Shown: one piece after another, positions 47,666 to 59,127 of the stretch
Layout: the number at the start of each line of letters is the position of its first letter
Position numbering within the stretch: the stretch's first letter is position 1
From: Diphasiastrum complanatum
Taxonomy: Eukaryota; Streptophyta; Lycopodiopsida; Lycopodiales; Lycopodiaceae
DNA: 64,000 nt
Assembly: GCA_029204225.1 (NCBI GenBank)
Contig: CM055107.1
Location: 5,526,900 to 5,590,899 of the forward strand
Direction of reading: 5' to 3'
The notes under the pieces: generated by a model
What the model was told of the DNA's origin: nothing
What the model saw: only the letters and a program-made list of their open reading frames with translations
The model's database searches: none
Made by a program: the position numbers and the translations under genes

Positions 47666-48699
47666 ATTGATTTCCTGACATGCAAAATTTGCTTAAATTA
47701 GTCGAGATCCAATCATCAACTAATAAGTGAAACATTCAAAACCTTCATAACAGGTTGATATCATTCAGCAAGGTCTTTCACTTGTTTGAGCAATATTTCG
47801 CAAAATCAATATCAGAACACTTAAGCAACAACCACTTTTTATGAACAAACACTAAAATTTACAAAAAACTGGGATTTTCGAAATCCGTTTGAAATGGGCC
47901 AACTATGAAAATCAATTAATCAGATCGATTTTACAAAAAAATAGGTACTGTCACAAATCGATATCATTTCGAAAGATCCTGCATGGAACTACTCGACATG
48001 CACTGACTTTTTTAAAAAAAAAAGTAAAAAGTTTTCGTAAATAGCCTAGTTGCTAGGAAATCTGCTTTTTGATCTAGAATTGCTAAAAATTGTCACATGC
48101 AAGATATTATAGATAATAACTATAATATCTTCTTATAGTTATTATCTATCATATGTGTGGGCTTAACACCATTACTGTTTTGTGATATGTGTGCTAGTTT
48201 GATTTTCATTAAGTTTATGTGTGCTATTAGAGATGTATGATTACTATGTGGTGTCAAAGCTTGTCATGTTTTGTAAGCCCGTAGATCCCCAGATATCCTT
48301 GCTACGTGGGCGGAGGGGAGAGATACCCTCTCAACATTTTGAGAAATCATTGGGACATGCTGAGATTGTCCATGTAGTATTTTATTTGTAATTGATTTTG
48401 TGTGACATTGATTTTGTAGTTGCATGAATTCAAAAGAGTTTAAAGTGAGTGAAATGCAATTAAAATATCAAGAAACATCTGAACTGATATGTTTGTTAAA
48501 AAAATAATTTTCAGTCTCTTTTATGGATATAAGAATTCCTTTTCTCATGCATCTGGTTGACGAGATTTTCATTATCGACTCTGCACCTTAGATGAATGTT
48601 CTATCTTAAGTGTTTTATGAAAGCATTTAAGGACTTTGTGAGACAAAAGACAAGGCTAGAAGGTAGGATTGCAAAGGTTTGTTTGCTCAAGAATTGTTT
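47666..48699. other. Upstream flank of the chromovirus with a hairpin
   Basis: This should hold the leader and 5' LTR of the chromovirus, but I could not define LTR ends or a primer site. It contains a perfect 17-bp inverted repeat at 48109-48149. Nothing coding was recognised. Confidence 0.4.
48109..48149. repeat. Perfect 17-bp inverted repeat (hairpin)
   Basis: 48109-48125 and 48133-48149 are exact reverse complements (core AGATAATAACTATAA) around a 7-nt loop. The stem is AT-rich. It could be a cruciform, a small fold-back element or chance within AT-rich DNA. Confidence 0.8.
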
Positions 48700-50966
48700 T
48701 TCTAAATGAGAAAATATTTCTCACAATTGCATCTCACAACATCAGGTTTATGAATTTGAACTTTTCTAAAGTTCTAAGCAAAATGCTTTCCAAGGACATG
48801 AAATAAATCCATGTGACATTAATGAAAGTGACATTTATCTTTGCATCTTGAACCAAACAATGCACTTCCAAATGAAAAACTTCTAAAGGTTTGAAATGTG
48901 TGATGATGGACTTTTGAAGACAAATCTTGTAAGTCCTTGTGAGACTCCAAGCCTCATGCATCTTTCCACAAAGGAAACACCTTTCCTTGGATTTGTTCTT
49001 CTTTCCTTTTCACTTTGGCTCCATCCTTCACCTCGGCCCCCTTGCTTTGGTTCTCTTTGGATGGATTGGTCTTCATTTTGTAGCATCTTGAGACAAAATG
49101 ATCTCTCTTGCCACAAAGGTTGCATTTAGGGTCCTTACTTGCCTCCAATAGGTTGCCACCTATTGATGCCATGATGAGGAAGTAAAACCTAGTGATATGA
49201 CATTTCAAAATGTAATTTGTGACTCTCAAGAAACTAGATTTGAACACATTCAGCAATCTAGAAGGATCTACACAAGATCTAGACCACAAATTTTGAATCA
49301 TATCTCTTTCAGCCTAGTCAATTGGAAACTAATCTTTGTTTTGATCACTAAGACAAAAGCACTCTATCAAATCACAAAAATCAGATCCAAACACCCCTAT
49401 TGGACTCAACAAATACCAATGAATCTTCCTCTTGAGAGTTGGAATGGATTTGAAAAGATTTGACACCTAGATTTTCCTTTTCTCTTGACTAGTTCTCTCA
49501 ACTTTTGAGATTCTTGAACAAAGTATGGGTTTTGTTTCAAATACTTAAAAATCAAACTTAGTCACTCTTTTGGATTCACTCTTGACCCAAATAATCTCAC
49601 TCTTGAGATTTGGATTGAATTTGATTTGATTTGACAACAAATTAAACCACTAATTTTCACAAAAAAGGATCTACACTAGATCACAAAAACTTGACATGTA
49701 TACTTGATTCAAACACACAAAGATTAGTTCCAATCACACCTTTTGGAATCCCTCTTGACCCAGAAAATTTCACTCTTGAGATTTGGAATGGACATGAAAT
49801 GGTTTGATAACAATCTATGTCAATAAATTTTCATCAAGCTTAAAATTTAGACATCTAGAGATTCACAAAGATCCCAACCATGCACGAACACTCAAATATG
49901 GACTCCTCCATGTTCTAGACTCCCAATGAGATCACAACTTGACCCTCACACTCTCACAAAGAAAGTTGAATAGAACTTATTTGAGTTTCATACATATAAT
50001 GTCAAAATTTTGCCCAAAAAATTGAATTCATTCACCCCTATTGGACTCCACCAAGTACCAATAACTCTACCTCTTTAGAGTTGGAATGAAATTCAAATTT
50101 CCAAAAATGTGATACTTCTCTCTCACTAAGATATGTGCTTACAAAGAGCTAATGCCACTTCCACCAAAGTCAAGAATTGAGTTACTAGTTCTTGCCCTCT
50201 ACAAAGGAAGGATCTCTTGGAAATTTTGGATCAACCACAACACATATGCCTCACTCACCTTTATGAGCCAAAAAACACACTCACACTGTGTTTGGGGTGA
50301 ACAATGTGATTTGGATCTCAAATTTTTCTCCTAGTACTTGGCAACAATTCTTATCACATAGGTAGATTTTGCCTTTATGAGTGTTTGTGCTTTAGAAATT
50401 CACTAAGATTTCACTTAGAGGACTGATCCAAGAGTGTCTTCTAGCATTTAGATGCTTCTAGACTCGGCCCTTTCACTCTTGAACAAACTTAGAATGAAGG
50501 TATAATGGATTTCAATCACTCCCCTTGCAAATCACTCCTTAATCTTTGGTTTATAGCACTCTTTCTCTCTCAACTTCAATGTACACTCAAAAAATCAGAG
50601 AATCAACTTCAATGTACTGTAAACAAGCCTTAATCCATCTATATGATTGATCTAAACCAAGAACAAATCAATGGAATAGAAACAATGCAAGTGAAAGCTT
50701 GAAAAATGCACTAAATTGACTCAAAATTGGGTGTATGAAGCTCAAAATGCACCAAACTGATTTTTACTGTCAAAAACAGATCTTCTGCGGCCCCACACGT
50801 GTGGAAAGTACATTTGCAGCCCACAGCAAGATTTGGTACAAATTTGATGGTTCTAGCTATCCATTCAACCTCGCTACCTCAATATTAGCTTGTTTCCAAA
50901 AACCTGCCAATTTGGGTATAGTTTAGATCAATGCCTTAAATGCACTTGTACTTGGCTCTGATACCA
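48700..50966 (-). mobile_element. Interior of element X, with primer site and zinc knuckles
   Basis: A tRNA-iMet primer site TGGTATCAGAGCC (minus strand, 50954-50966) follows the LTR directly. About 1.7 kb without a sustained frame comes next. Then the minus strand codes a CX2CX4HX4C knuckle (CNLCGKRDHFVSRC, 49083-49124) and, in another frame, a second CxxC start (CFLCGKMHEA) near 48970. The knuckles suggest a gag end. No protease, RT or integrase follows before 47665, so the 3' part of this element is missing. Confidence 0.6.
49380..50110. repeat. Degenerate direct repeats in element X
   Basis: Blocks such as CACCCCTATTGGACTC with nearby CTCTTGAGAGTTGGAATG (49393-49451 and 50034-50092), and CACTCTTGAGATTTGGA (about 49600 and 49770), recur with divergence at roughly 150-300 bp spacing. 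The stretch looks like an old imperfect tandem array rather than coding DNA. Confidence 0.5.
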
Positions 50967-51815
50967 TGTCAAAGTACAACAAAGAGGACCAAGAATGGAT
51001 CCAAATCCGATCCACAAGTGTGATTGGGTGTTAGATTAGATTGATCTACGAATCTACACAAGATTAAATAACACTAGATCAAATCTACATCAACAAATCT
51101 AACAAGAACAATCAAATATGATCAAAACTTGTACTTGTTGGTTTCACACGTGTGAAGACCTGTCAGAGTATGGACTACTAACAAATAATGAAGTACACTA
51201 AGCTTAGAAACCATTAGAAGCATAAAATCACAAGACAAATGGAGAGATTACTCAAGAAATGCACCAAAACCAAGATTTAGCTTTCTTGTCAATTATGGCC
51301 AAATGAGCCACCATATATACACAAGAGCTGATGCTTACTCAGCTGATTTGGCACGTGTGAGAGTTCCTACTCATCAAAGGATCCACCAATAATTATCAAT
51401 ATGGCACATGGACCAAGTTTTCTAACTTATAGCCACCTCCCTTGATTTTAGGCAGTTTTTCTAATTTATAGGGACTTGCACAAATATCTACTACAAGTTG
51501 AATCTCACCTACTACTGATGCTTTCACACATGTGAGAAGTCCTTGGCACGTGTGAGATCACTCCTATCCATGTGAAATAGCTTTTCCTACCAGTAAAATG
51601 ATGCCAAGTGGCATATAGCTAGAAAACTAGATTTTGGCCATTTTAGCCACTAGATCTCAAATGAAATGGTAGGTACAACCTATATGACTCATCCAAATGA
51701 TTAATACATTTATTTCACACGTGGGAACATGCTCCATACATGTCTAATGATGATATGTACTACTCATAATGGTTTTTACAAGATTTGATCAAGTTAGCTT
51801 TTGCCAATTTTAACA
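50967..51815 (-). repeat. 5' LTR of element X (849 bp)
   Basis: On the minus strand it begins TGTTAAAATTGGC at 51815 and ends TACTTTGACA at 50967, directly before the iMet primer site. It matches the LTR at 596-1826 along its length except for about 380 bp missing between GAGATCT and AGTGGCT near 51650. It contains several CACGTG-centred motifs, including a perfect TTCACACGTGTGAA at 51143-51156. It interrupts a gypsy gag frame (51816-51965 and beyond). Confidence 0.85.
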
Positions 51816-51965
51816 TTCGCTAGGTTTAAGCTCTTTACGGAGATGTCTAGAAGGCCAACTAAAAACCATATAATCAACATTTTATCTATTGGCTATTCTT
51901 GGACTTGACTTTTGAGACGCTTGAAGTGCTCGATGTAGTCACATACTCGTTCATCTTTTTTATTT
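51816..51965 (-). pseudogene. Ty3/gypsy gag fragment
   Basis: The minus strand reads ERVCDYIEHFKRLKSQVQ and then, after a stop, PIDKMLIIWFLVGLLDIS, typical of retrotransposon gag. It abuts the 5' LTR of element X, so X inserted here or the two were joined by rearrangement. It may belong to the gag at 52735-53182. Confidence 0.5.
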
Positions 51966-52086
51966 TTATATTACTAAGTCGTACGAATGGGCTCTCAATG
52001 AGTCTTGTGAAAAAAGTCGACCTTGAATGGATCTAAGATCCCAAATGTTCTGGCTAAGATCTTTGCACAACAAGCTACAAAAGCTA

Positions 52087-52222
52087 GAAATGGCAAAGCA
52101 ACCCCCAATACTATCTTTGATGCACAAGAACTTGAACAAGCATTTTAATACTATCTTATAGAAATGGCAAAGCATCCTAATATTATCTTTGATGCACAAG
52201 AACTTAAACAGGCATTCTAAGA
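52087..52222 (+). repeat. 74-bp tandem duplication
   Basis: Two adjacent units (52087 and 52161) each contain GAAATGGCAAAGC and TATCTTTGATGCACAAGAAC, with a handful of differences. The duplication lies in the decayed stretch between two gypsy gag fragments. Confidence 0.85.
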
Positions 52223-52734
52223 ACTCAAAAAACTATTCAAAGGTACTCAGGGTGGCCTAAAACAGTAGCATACTAGCCCTACAACAATAGCCTACCACTT
52301 TTGAAAAGCACCATCATACACAAGAGCTTGAAGACAATACATACAACAATGCTCACAATGGAGGAAGAAACACTGCCAATGATCTATTCATGTCAATGAA
52401 ATAGTACATAGGTTTCTTCAACCTATTTCTCCACGCAATTCAGCCTAATGTAGGTGAGAGAGATGACTCTCTCTCCTCTCTCTAGAACTTAGGACCCAAT
52501 TTTAGGGCACCACTAGCCTAAAATAGTCAAATTTGGCCTATATGTCCAAATGACATGATTTTGGTGTCATTTCAAAGAACCTGAAGTTTGACACTTCTTC
52601 AATATGAAATATATACTAAAATAAAAGTATCTAGACCTCTTCCACACGTATGAAAGGTTAAATCCAAAACTATGTGCCAAAATTACCAAATTTGGCCTAA
52701 AACTAGTCAAGGAAATGTTGACAATTTTCATAGT
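52223..52734. other. Unassigned stretch between gypsy gag fragments
   Basis: No sustained frame. A CACACGTATGAAA variant of the palindromic motif occurs near 52643. Confidence 0.4.
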
Positions 52735-53182
52735 CTGAAAGGTTGAAAGCGCTTAATAAAAGACTCTTTCATTTCTGACCAATCTTGTCTATCATCACGA
52801 TCGAGGTTAAAAAACCACTCTTGTGCTTTATCCACTATGGTCATTGAAAATAGTTGGACTTTACATCATCCGTATATTTACCATATACTTCACATGCATT
52901 CTCAAAGATTTGTAAAAATCTATGAGGGTCCACATTACCATCGAACTTTGGTAGTTCTAACTTTGGTGTTCGTTTATCAGATCTCTCTCTATGAGGAGCA
53001 TGTTGAACAGGTTGATCGTCAGGGCTATAATATTGATGAGGCCTCCATCTGGATGGCCCAGGGTCTTGATTCATCTGAGGTCTAAGACGATAAGGTTTGT
53101 TCTCATCATTTGGATTATCACTCGGTGTGATCCCATTCAAAAGTTCTTCCGGTATATTTGCCATGAGAATGGTCTGATTCAA
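52735..53182 (-). pseudogene. Ty3/gypsy gag fragment with long leader
   Basis: The minus strand from 53182 reads ANIPEELLNGITPSDNP, RTPKLELPKFDGNVDPHRFL, QIFENACEVYGKYTDDVKSN, and then in another frame AQEWFFNLDRDDRQDWSEMK and FIKRFQPF. This is a retrotransposon capsid domain (LPKFDG...P..FL, then A..WF...W..L...F...F). One frameshift lies near 52845, and the frame ends abruptly at about 52735. Upstream on the same strand is a long leader rich in GCATCCGAC words, with a possible primer site at about 54846-54860. Confidence 0.75.
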
Positions 53183-53254
53183 CTCTTTGTGTTTTTTGTT
53201 TTTTTTGAGATATTGGGTTGACAGTACCTTAGAATAGAATCAAGTTTAAAAATG

Positions 53255-54560
53255 GGTCTGTCGGATCTTAGCAGAAGCTCATCTGATGCAACTACAATGA
53301 CAATGTCGGATGCAAACTCAGTGACAATTCAAAAGTTGTCGGTTACAGCCTCAGACGCAGTTGTCGTCGGATCGAATGCTATTCTAGGTCGTTGAAACTA
53401 GGATATCGGATGTAATTCAAAACTGATATGTTCTTGAAAAATTTAGATACAAAAATTGGATGCAATGTTAAAGTCTGTATATAAAAATTTGTCAAATGTA
53501 AAGGTCTAAATTTCAATGTAAATCAGAATTAGACTTTTGAAATAGGAAATCAGATGTGATCGTCGGATGCAACTTCAGATGGAAATTGAAGGTAGAGTTC
53601 GGATGTATGTCATCGGATTTGAACGTCAGATGTAATGTCGATTGTAGGTCATCGGATGCAAGTCATCAGCCCTAAACTTGTCGGATGCAATTGTCAATTC
53701 AGATTGTCGGATGCAACAATAAACTAGCCCGTTAGATGCAACATCGGATTGTAATTTTTTAAAGTCTGGTCATCAGTGACAATTTAGAGGCTCGTGATGC
53801 GTCTCCCTTGTGGTGCAGATGTGGTCTACTGTGATTGTATTGGGGTGCAAGTTCGGTTGGAATGTGGTTTGGATACAGTGCAGGTGTGGTTGCGGTTACT
53901 AAGGTTGAATGCGGTGCAACTAGAGGTCTGTTGCAATTGCTACGGTTGACAACGGTGTGGATGGTGGTCTGTTGTGGTTGCTACGGTTTACAATGGTGCA
54001 GCTGGAGGTTGTTACAGTTAACAACGGTGTAGCTGGCGGTCTGTTGCGGTTGCTATGGTGGTTTACAACGGTGCAGTTGTCGTTCTGTTGCGGTTGCTAC
54101 AATTGACAGCGATGCAGTTGGAAGTCTGTTGTGGTTGCTATAGTTGAATGTGGTTCGATATGATTGAATGCAATGCAAGGGAAGATGTGGTTGGAATGCG
54201 ATCTAGAGTGGTGCAAGGGCGGATGTAGTTGGAATGTGGTCTAGAGTGGTGCAAGGGCAGATTCAGTTGGAATGCGGTTTGGATATGGTGTAGCTGCGGT
54301 CAGTTGTGGTTGCTACGGTTGAATGTGGTGCAGTTGGCGGTTTGTTGCGGTTCGGATATAGATCGTCAGTTCTAGCTATTGGATGCAGATGTAAGTAGAG
54401 GTCGTTGAATGCAAACGGAGATAGGTTATTGAATGCTGACGGAGATAGAGGGCGTCAGATGCAAACAGGTGTAGAGGCATCGGATGCAAATGGAGATAAA
54501 GGACATGGGATGCAAATGGGTGTAAGGTGTCAGATGCAAATAGTTTTTGAGGACGACAGT
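53255..54560 (-). repeat. Gag leader dense in GCATCCGAC (GTCGGATGC) words
   Basis: On the plus strand, GTCGGATGCAA, ATCGGATGC and CGTCAGATGC-type words recur dozens of times, mostly at 53255-53770 and 54355-54560. This is the reverse complement of the word array at 6906-8140. In both places a gag-like frame follows within about 100 bp in the same sense. The spacing is irregular. Confidence 0.65.
53890..54150 (+). repeat. Minisatellite of about 41 bp
   Basis: Between the two word-rich blocks, a unit containing GGTCTGTTGCGGTTGCTAC followed by ACAACGGTGCAG-type sequence repeats about six times. Unit marks at about 53926, 53967, 54007, 54039, 54082 and 54124 give spacings of 32-43 bp. Degenerate copies continue to about 54350. 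Confidence 0.75.
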
Positions 54561-54845
54561 TCTAAGACTGTCTATTCTAGACTCATACTATGTTTTCTCC
54601 TCCTTAAATGGTGCATGATAGAGACGTGTCAGTGGAGGATTGGTGTGAAGAGACATGAGATAGCGATTTTGCTTGAACATCGTAGGCGGTGGTGTTCTGA
54701 TGCAATTCGGATCTTAGAGAAAAATGGAATGCATGCTTGTGAAAAAGATGAATGCAAGAAATCAAGCAGGCAAACAAAAGCAAGAAGAACTGTAAAATCG
54801 ACTATTATAGCGGAGTTCTCTAGCAAGATTTAAGAAGATTATTAG

Positions 54846-54860
54846 TAGCAACTAGCGCCA
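54846..54860 (-). promoter_or_regulatory. Possible primer-binding site of the gypsy leader
   Basis: On the minus strand the sequence TTGGCGCTAGTTGC follows CAACAAACA, which could be an LTR end. TGGCGC-starting primer sites occur in Tat/Athila-type gypsy elements. No LTR pair was found, so this is a suggestion only. Confidence 0.3.
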
Positions 54861-55631
54861 ATGTTTGTTGATTCACTACCACAATGTTCACTGGTTCTAC
54901 TGACACAGTCGACAGAAACTCTGCTTCTCTTCTTAATCCTATGGCTTGCAATATAATGGTGATGTGCCCCACCTATCAGATTGGCACATCTACGACCCTG
55001 TTCTCAATCCTTGACTGATAATGGAAGCTCAACTTAAATCTATGATCTATCAGGACTCAAATATCTATGTTCTAAAATCTGTCTCAAATCTTTTATTGGT
55101 TTCTTACATAATGTAGATTATTACTAATCTAAACTAAAAAAGAAACAGTGAATAAAATTGAATCTTATCCTACTGAAATTGCCAGATCAACCAAATTGAA
55201 TCTAACTAAGAACTGCAAAATCCTACAAAGTGTTTATTACAAATATCACTCAAAATTTATACTAAAAACTCCTTAGGGAATCAAGCACAAAGCAGCATCA
55301 AATCAGAATGGTTATGACCAGCCACTAAGCCTTGCACATCTACCTGATGTTAATCACAAAACCAAACATGAAAGAAGGAAGAATCAACAACAACAATCAC
55401 ATTCATACACAAGTACCCAAACTGAATGCATGAAGATGGAGCATAGAGGGAAATGCAAATAGAAGGATTTTCAATTAACAGTTCAACAACATTTTGTTAC
55501 AATTCTTATGCTCTGAAACTCGTGGAGGAGCTCCCTCCTATACTCACGAGTGGGTGAACTCATTTCTATAACATTTTGGGTTCCACCTCTTGATTTACAC
55601 ATATTAAGGAGGTCATCCCTTAATTTACTCA
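54861..55631. other. AT-rich stretch, possibly LTR of the gypsy element
   Basis: No coding signal. If the primer site at 54846-54860 is real, this is LTR sequence on the minus strand, but no boundary could be set. Confidence 0.3.
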
Positions 55632-56075
55632 TTATTGGGAGGCCTCTTTATTAAAAATACATCTCAAGTTGAGAGGGCCCCCCAAATTACTAGCTCCCAC
55701 ATGGTTTTCCATGTTTTGGGAATTATCATGGGGCTCACAAAATGTACAACTTAGCCTAACATTGGTAATTCTCGTGCTCTTAGACTCGGCTCTCAACCTT
55801 GTCTCTGCTAGAAGCCCTTTTGAGTGATGAGGCACTGCATCGACACCTCGGGCCGTGGCATCAACTAATAGTTTTGTATATAGGACATCGTCAGGCTCAA
55901 TATACTTGCATTCTTCTTCCTCCTCTTGGCAATGGCGAGTGTTGCTCCGTTGGAGTGATGGATCAAGCCTGAGGTCTGTGTTGCAATCCATCTGTGTTTT
56001 CTTGATGCTCTATCACTTTGATTTTTGTTTCTAATTCAGCCGCAGCCGAGGTGAGACATTTTTCAACACACATTA
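55632..56075 (-). pseudogene. Unidentified protein-like frames, possibly a host-gene fragment
   Basis: A 119-codon minus frame (55991-55632) reads RHCQEEEEECKYIEPDDVLY, TKLLVDATARGVDAVPHHSK and GLLAETRLRAESKSTRITNV. Just upstream in a different frame is MCVEKCLTSAAAELETKIKV (about 56074-55980). The composition looks like real protein and the GC content is above its surroundings. I recognise neither. They could be parts of a decayed host gene or retroelement frame. Confidence 0.35.
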
Positions 56076-58865
56076 TCTACAAGAAGCAATATGCTATATT
56101 ATGCAAAAAGTTGGTCAATTCTTAGCGCTTGATGGTGTATTCCAACCATCAAGAGTATATGTTGTGCCTCCCATATTTGCAAGAGGGGAGATTAGCCAAT
56201 CTCATGCATGACTATCATACTATCATCAAGCTTCAATGATAAACAATTGAACAACATAGCACAATCACAACCATAGCAAGACAACTGATATATTTACCAT
56301 CACAAAAAGTTGCTTTGCATTGTGGCCCCCTGAATCATGAATAGTTGTCCATGTCCAAATCACTTCTTCTCCATGGTTCTCCAACAATAAGTTCCTCTCA
56401 AAGTGCCCAAAGCATGCTCTCCTTGTATGGATACAAAATATCTCTCATAGTGCTTTTCTCAAGACTCATGGTAATTCTCTCCTAATAATAACAACACGTG
56501 GTAGTAGCTCTCTCCCCCTTCCTATATATCTCATGGAGGAAAGACTAGTGGTAGGGTGTGAAATGATGAAGGTCCCTTTTCATTGTGAATCAATTTCATG
56601 GCCTTCAATTGAAGGATAAGAGGCCCTTGTAGAGTTCTCTCCCATATGTCATTTTGGTGTTGTCAAGGTAGACCTAGAATGGCCATGTCATTTCTAGGGT
56701 TGTAAGGGCCCACAAAAAGGGCTACATACTTTGGTCAAGGTACACCTAGTGTCCTTCTCAATACAAGTGGCAAATCAATGCCCATTTAGATTGGACCAAT
56801 ATTTTGCAAGTGGCCCAAGTTGCTTTCCCATTCTTAATAAAGTGTACAATTTTTCCAATGATGATGGGTATAGGGATTTCGCCAAAAATACTATTGGTCG
56901 TTTTAGCATCGATAATTCTCATTCTCTTTGTCCTTGTTGCTGATGACTTAGATGGTAGCTTGTCAAATTCATGATTCATAAATAAACCTTAATAGATGGA
57001 TTTTTTGTCACATTAATAGATCATGAAAATAGTACACAATAAAAATAACCAAATCTTGTTGATAATTTGACAAACAGCTATTTTAAAAGCTAACTTTAAG
57101 GCCTCAAAACTCTTAGCACACATAGACCATTTCCCCCCAAAAAAATTCAAGTAAATTATTGCACTTGGTTATTTTTACTTCAAACATCAATATATAGACT
57201 ATTTTGAAAGGCTTTTATTAACCCGAGGACTATGATCAATATATCAACTAACACATGGACTAAAATTTGCAAAAATATCAAGAGAAAGACTCTAAAAAAA
57301 CTCAAGGTCTTTACCTTTAGTTTCTCATATTTGAATGCCTCGTGCTCATATCAAAACAATACTACAATAGTGACCAACTTGTTCCCTTCTACCTCTATAA
57401 TAAAGAGAAGATCCCTCACCTATTCTTTCACTACAACAATTTCTTATGCCTCTCCTCCAAAAAATCATAAGATTTGAACCCCCACCATATGAAGTCTCTC
57501 ACCCACAAGCCTCTTTCTTGGAGATAATATTTCATTTAGTGATAAAGATCTCTTTTTTGGCTTCTTTGTAGAATGATTTTATTACGTATTATTTGGCCCA
57601 CCATCAATAGGTCTGATCTCTCAATCAACAACACTATACCAATATATATTTAGAATGTTATATATAATAACCAGCATTTTGACTATTCTAGACCTCCCTT
57701 GACAAAGTTTAAGAGTCCTTTCTACACTATAGGTCTCTTAGGATTGCTCCTTTTAGCACATATCAATTGGGATTGGGGTTGGGCCCCATAAGCATATAGG
57801 GTTGTTTATGGGCTTTCAATTACACATTATGTACATTTTTTAAAAACAAAAGTCGTGCATTTTTTATTTTGCAAAATAAGTAGTACCATGTAACTACAAT
57901 TCCTAGATGATTTTTTTAAGCTAAAAATAACTCACTATGACTACTATTGTTCAGACTTGATAAAATGCCTGTTCCACATTTTTATGGACCAAAAACCCTT
58001 TGATTGAATTTTGATTGTTCTAATGTTTTGATTGCACACCTTGAGCTTGTCTCTTTTATTTCATTTTTTAAATTGCAATCCAAAATACTAAGTATTTCAA
58101 AACATGTCCTCAATGCTTATAGAGGATTGTGGGTCCAAGTAGAGCTTTTTTTCGACAACTAATATTTGCAAACCCAAAACTGGTGTAAGATACCTATCCA
58201 AATTGTGGAATTTCACACATGTGGGAATGTCCTAAAGTGCGTGATTGATCTCCTAAGCAAGTTTATGCACTTGTTGATGGATGCTAGATTGAATTCCAAG
58301 ATCTAGATAAAAAAACTAAGGCATAGAGGCAAGGATTGATGCATATGTTGATAACCAAAGTACATGCACTTGAGAGAAAGTGATTCTTGAAAAAACTAAG
58401 TAAAATTAAGCTCCTCTCCTCGGGTACAGAGAGAATAGAGCTAATTCAAAATCGGGTAGAGAGAGAACAAGCAAATCTCACAATACTCAAGTTTGACTAA
58501 AAAACTCAACTTGATTATGATTCCAAAATGGAGTACATATGAAACTCGTGGAGAATCCTCCTTGCATGCTATTGCACCCCTAATCCTAGCCTCTCTAATG
58601 CTATTGGATGAGTGCTGCATCCATCTTGGACCCTTCTTCAAGATTTCTCAATTCCTATTGGACGCCTTGACCAAAGCCAATACTTTGACTTCGTCACTCA
58701 TCAAACTACATTAATACAAGTGTCACAATCCTATTTACTAGCCTACATAGCTCGAGTTTGCATCACAAATGACTTTTGGCTCAATAGTGGCATTACATGT
58801 GGATTTGACCAATTTGTCATCTATGCCAATTTTTGGCCCTATAGTTAGAATTAAAGTAGAATCAC
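56076..58865. other. Intergenic region without recognised gene
   Basis: Nearly 2.8 kb with no sustained frame or recognisable element. A variant of the palindromic motif (TTTCACACATGTGGGAA) lies near 58211. Confidence 0.45.
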
Positions 58866-59106
58866 TGTGTTACTATACTGTGGGTCCTATCAGTCGATAA
58901 GGATCAGTTGGCCTCGCCACAAGGCGAGTCGACGGGACATGTGTCCCATCAACGACAACCTGGGTCATGCATGGGTTGCCTGAGCAAAGAACTATATGTA
59001 CAATGTAATCTCATTTTGAGAAATACAGTTGCTACGTGAGCTTGGTGTGGAGAGTGTTTTCCATCTGTGTTACTGTGTAACATGATCTGTGTTCCTGTTC
59101 GAAGCA
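58866..59106 (+). repeat. 5' LTR of Ty1/copia element
   Basis: The segment begins TGTGTTACTATACTG and ends either at TGTAACA (59082) or GAAGCA (59106), just before a primer site. It is short (about 217-241 bp), as in many copia elements. The 3' LTR is beyond the window, so the ends cannot be verified. Confidence 0.5.
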
Positions 59107-59116
59107 AATTCTAAGT

Positions 59117-59127
59117 TGGTATTAGAG
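59117..59127 (+). promoter_or_regulatory. tRNA-iMet primer-binding site of the copia element
   Basis: TGGTATTAGAG differs at one position from the usual TGGTATCAGAG complementary to initiator tRNA-Met. It marks the start of the element interior. Confidence 0.7.

Noticed and set aside
54405-54833. 142-codon plus-strand frame
   Set aside because: Its first half is the translated word array, and the region is better explained as leader DNA of a minus-strand gypsy element. No family is recognisable.
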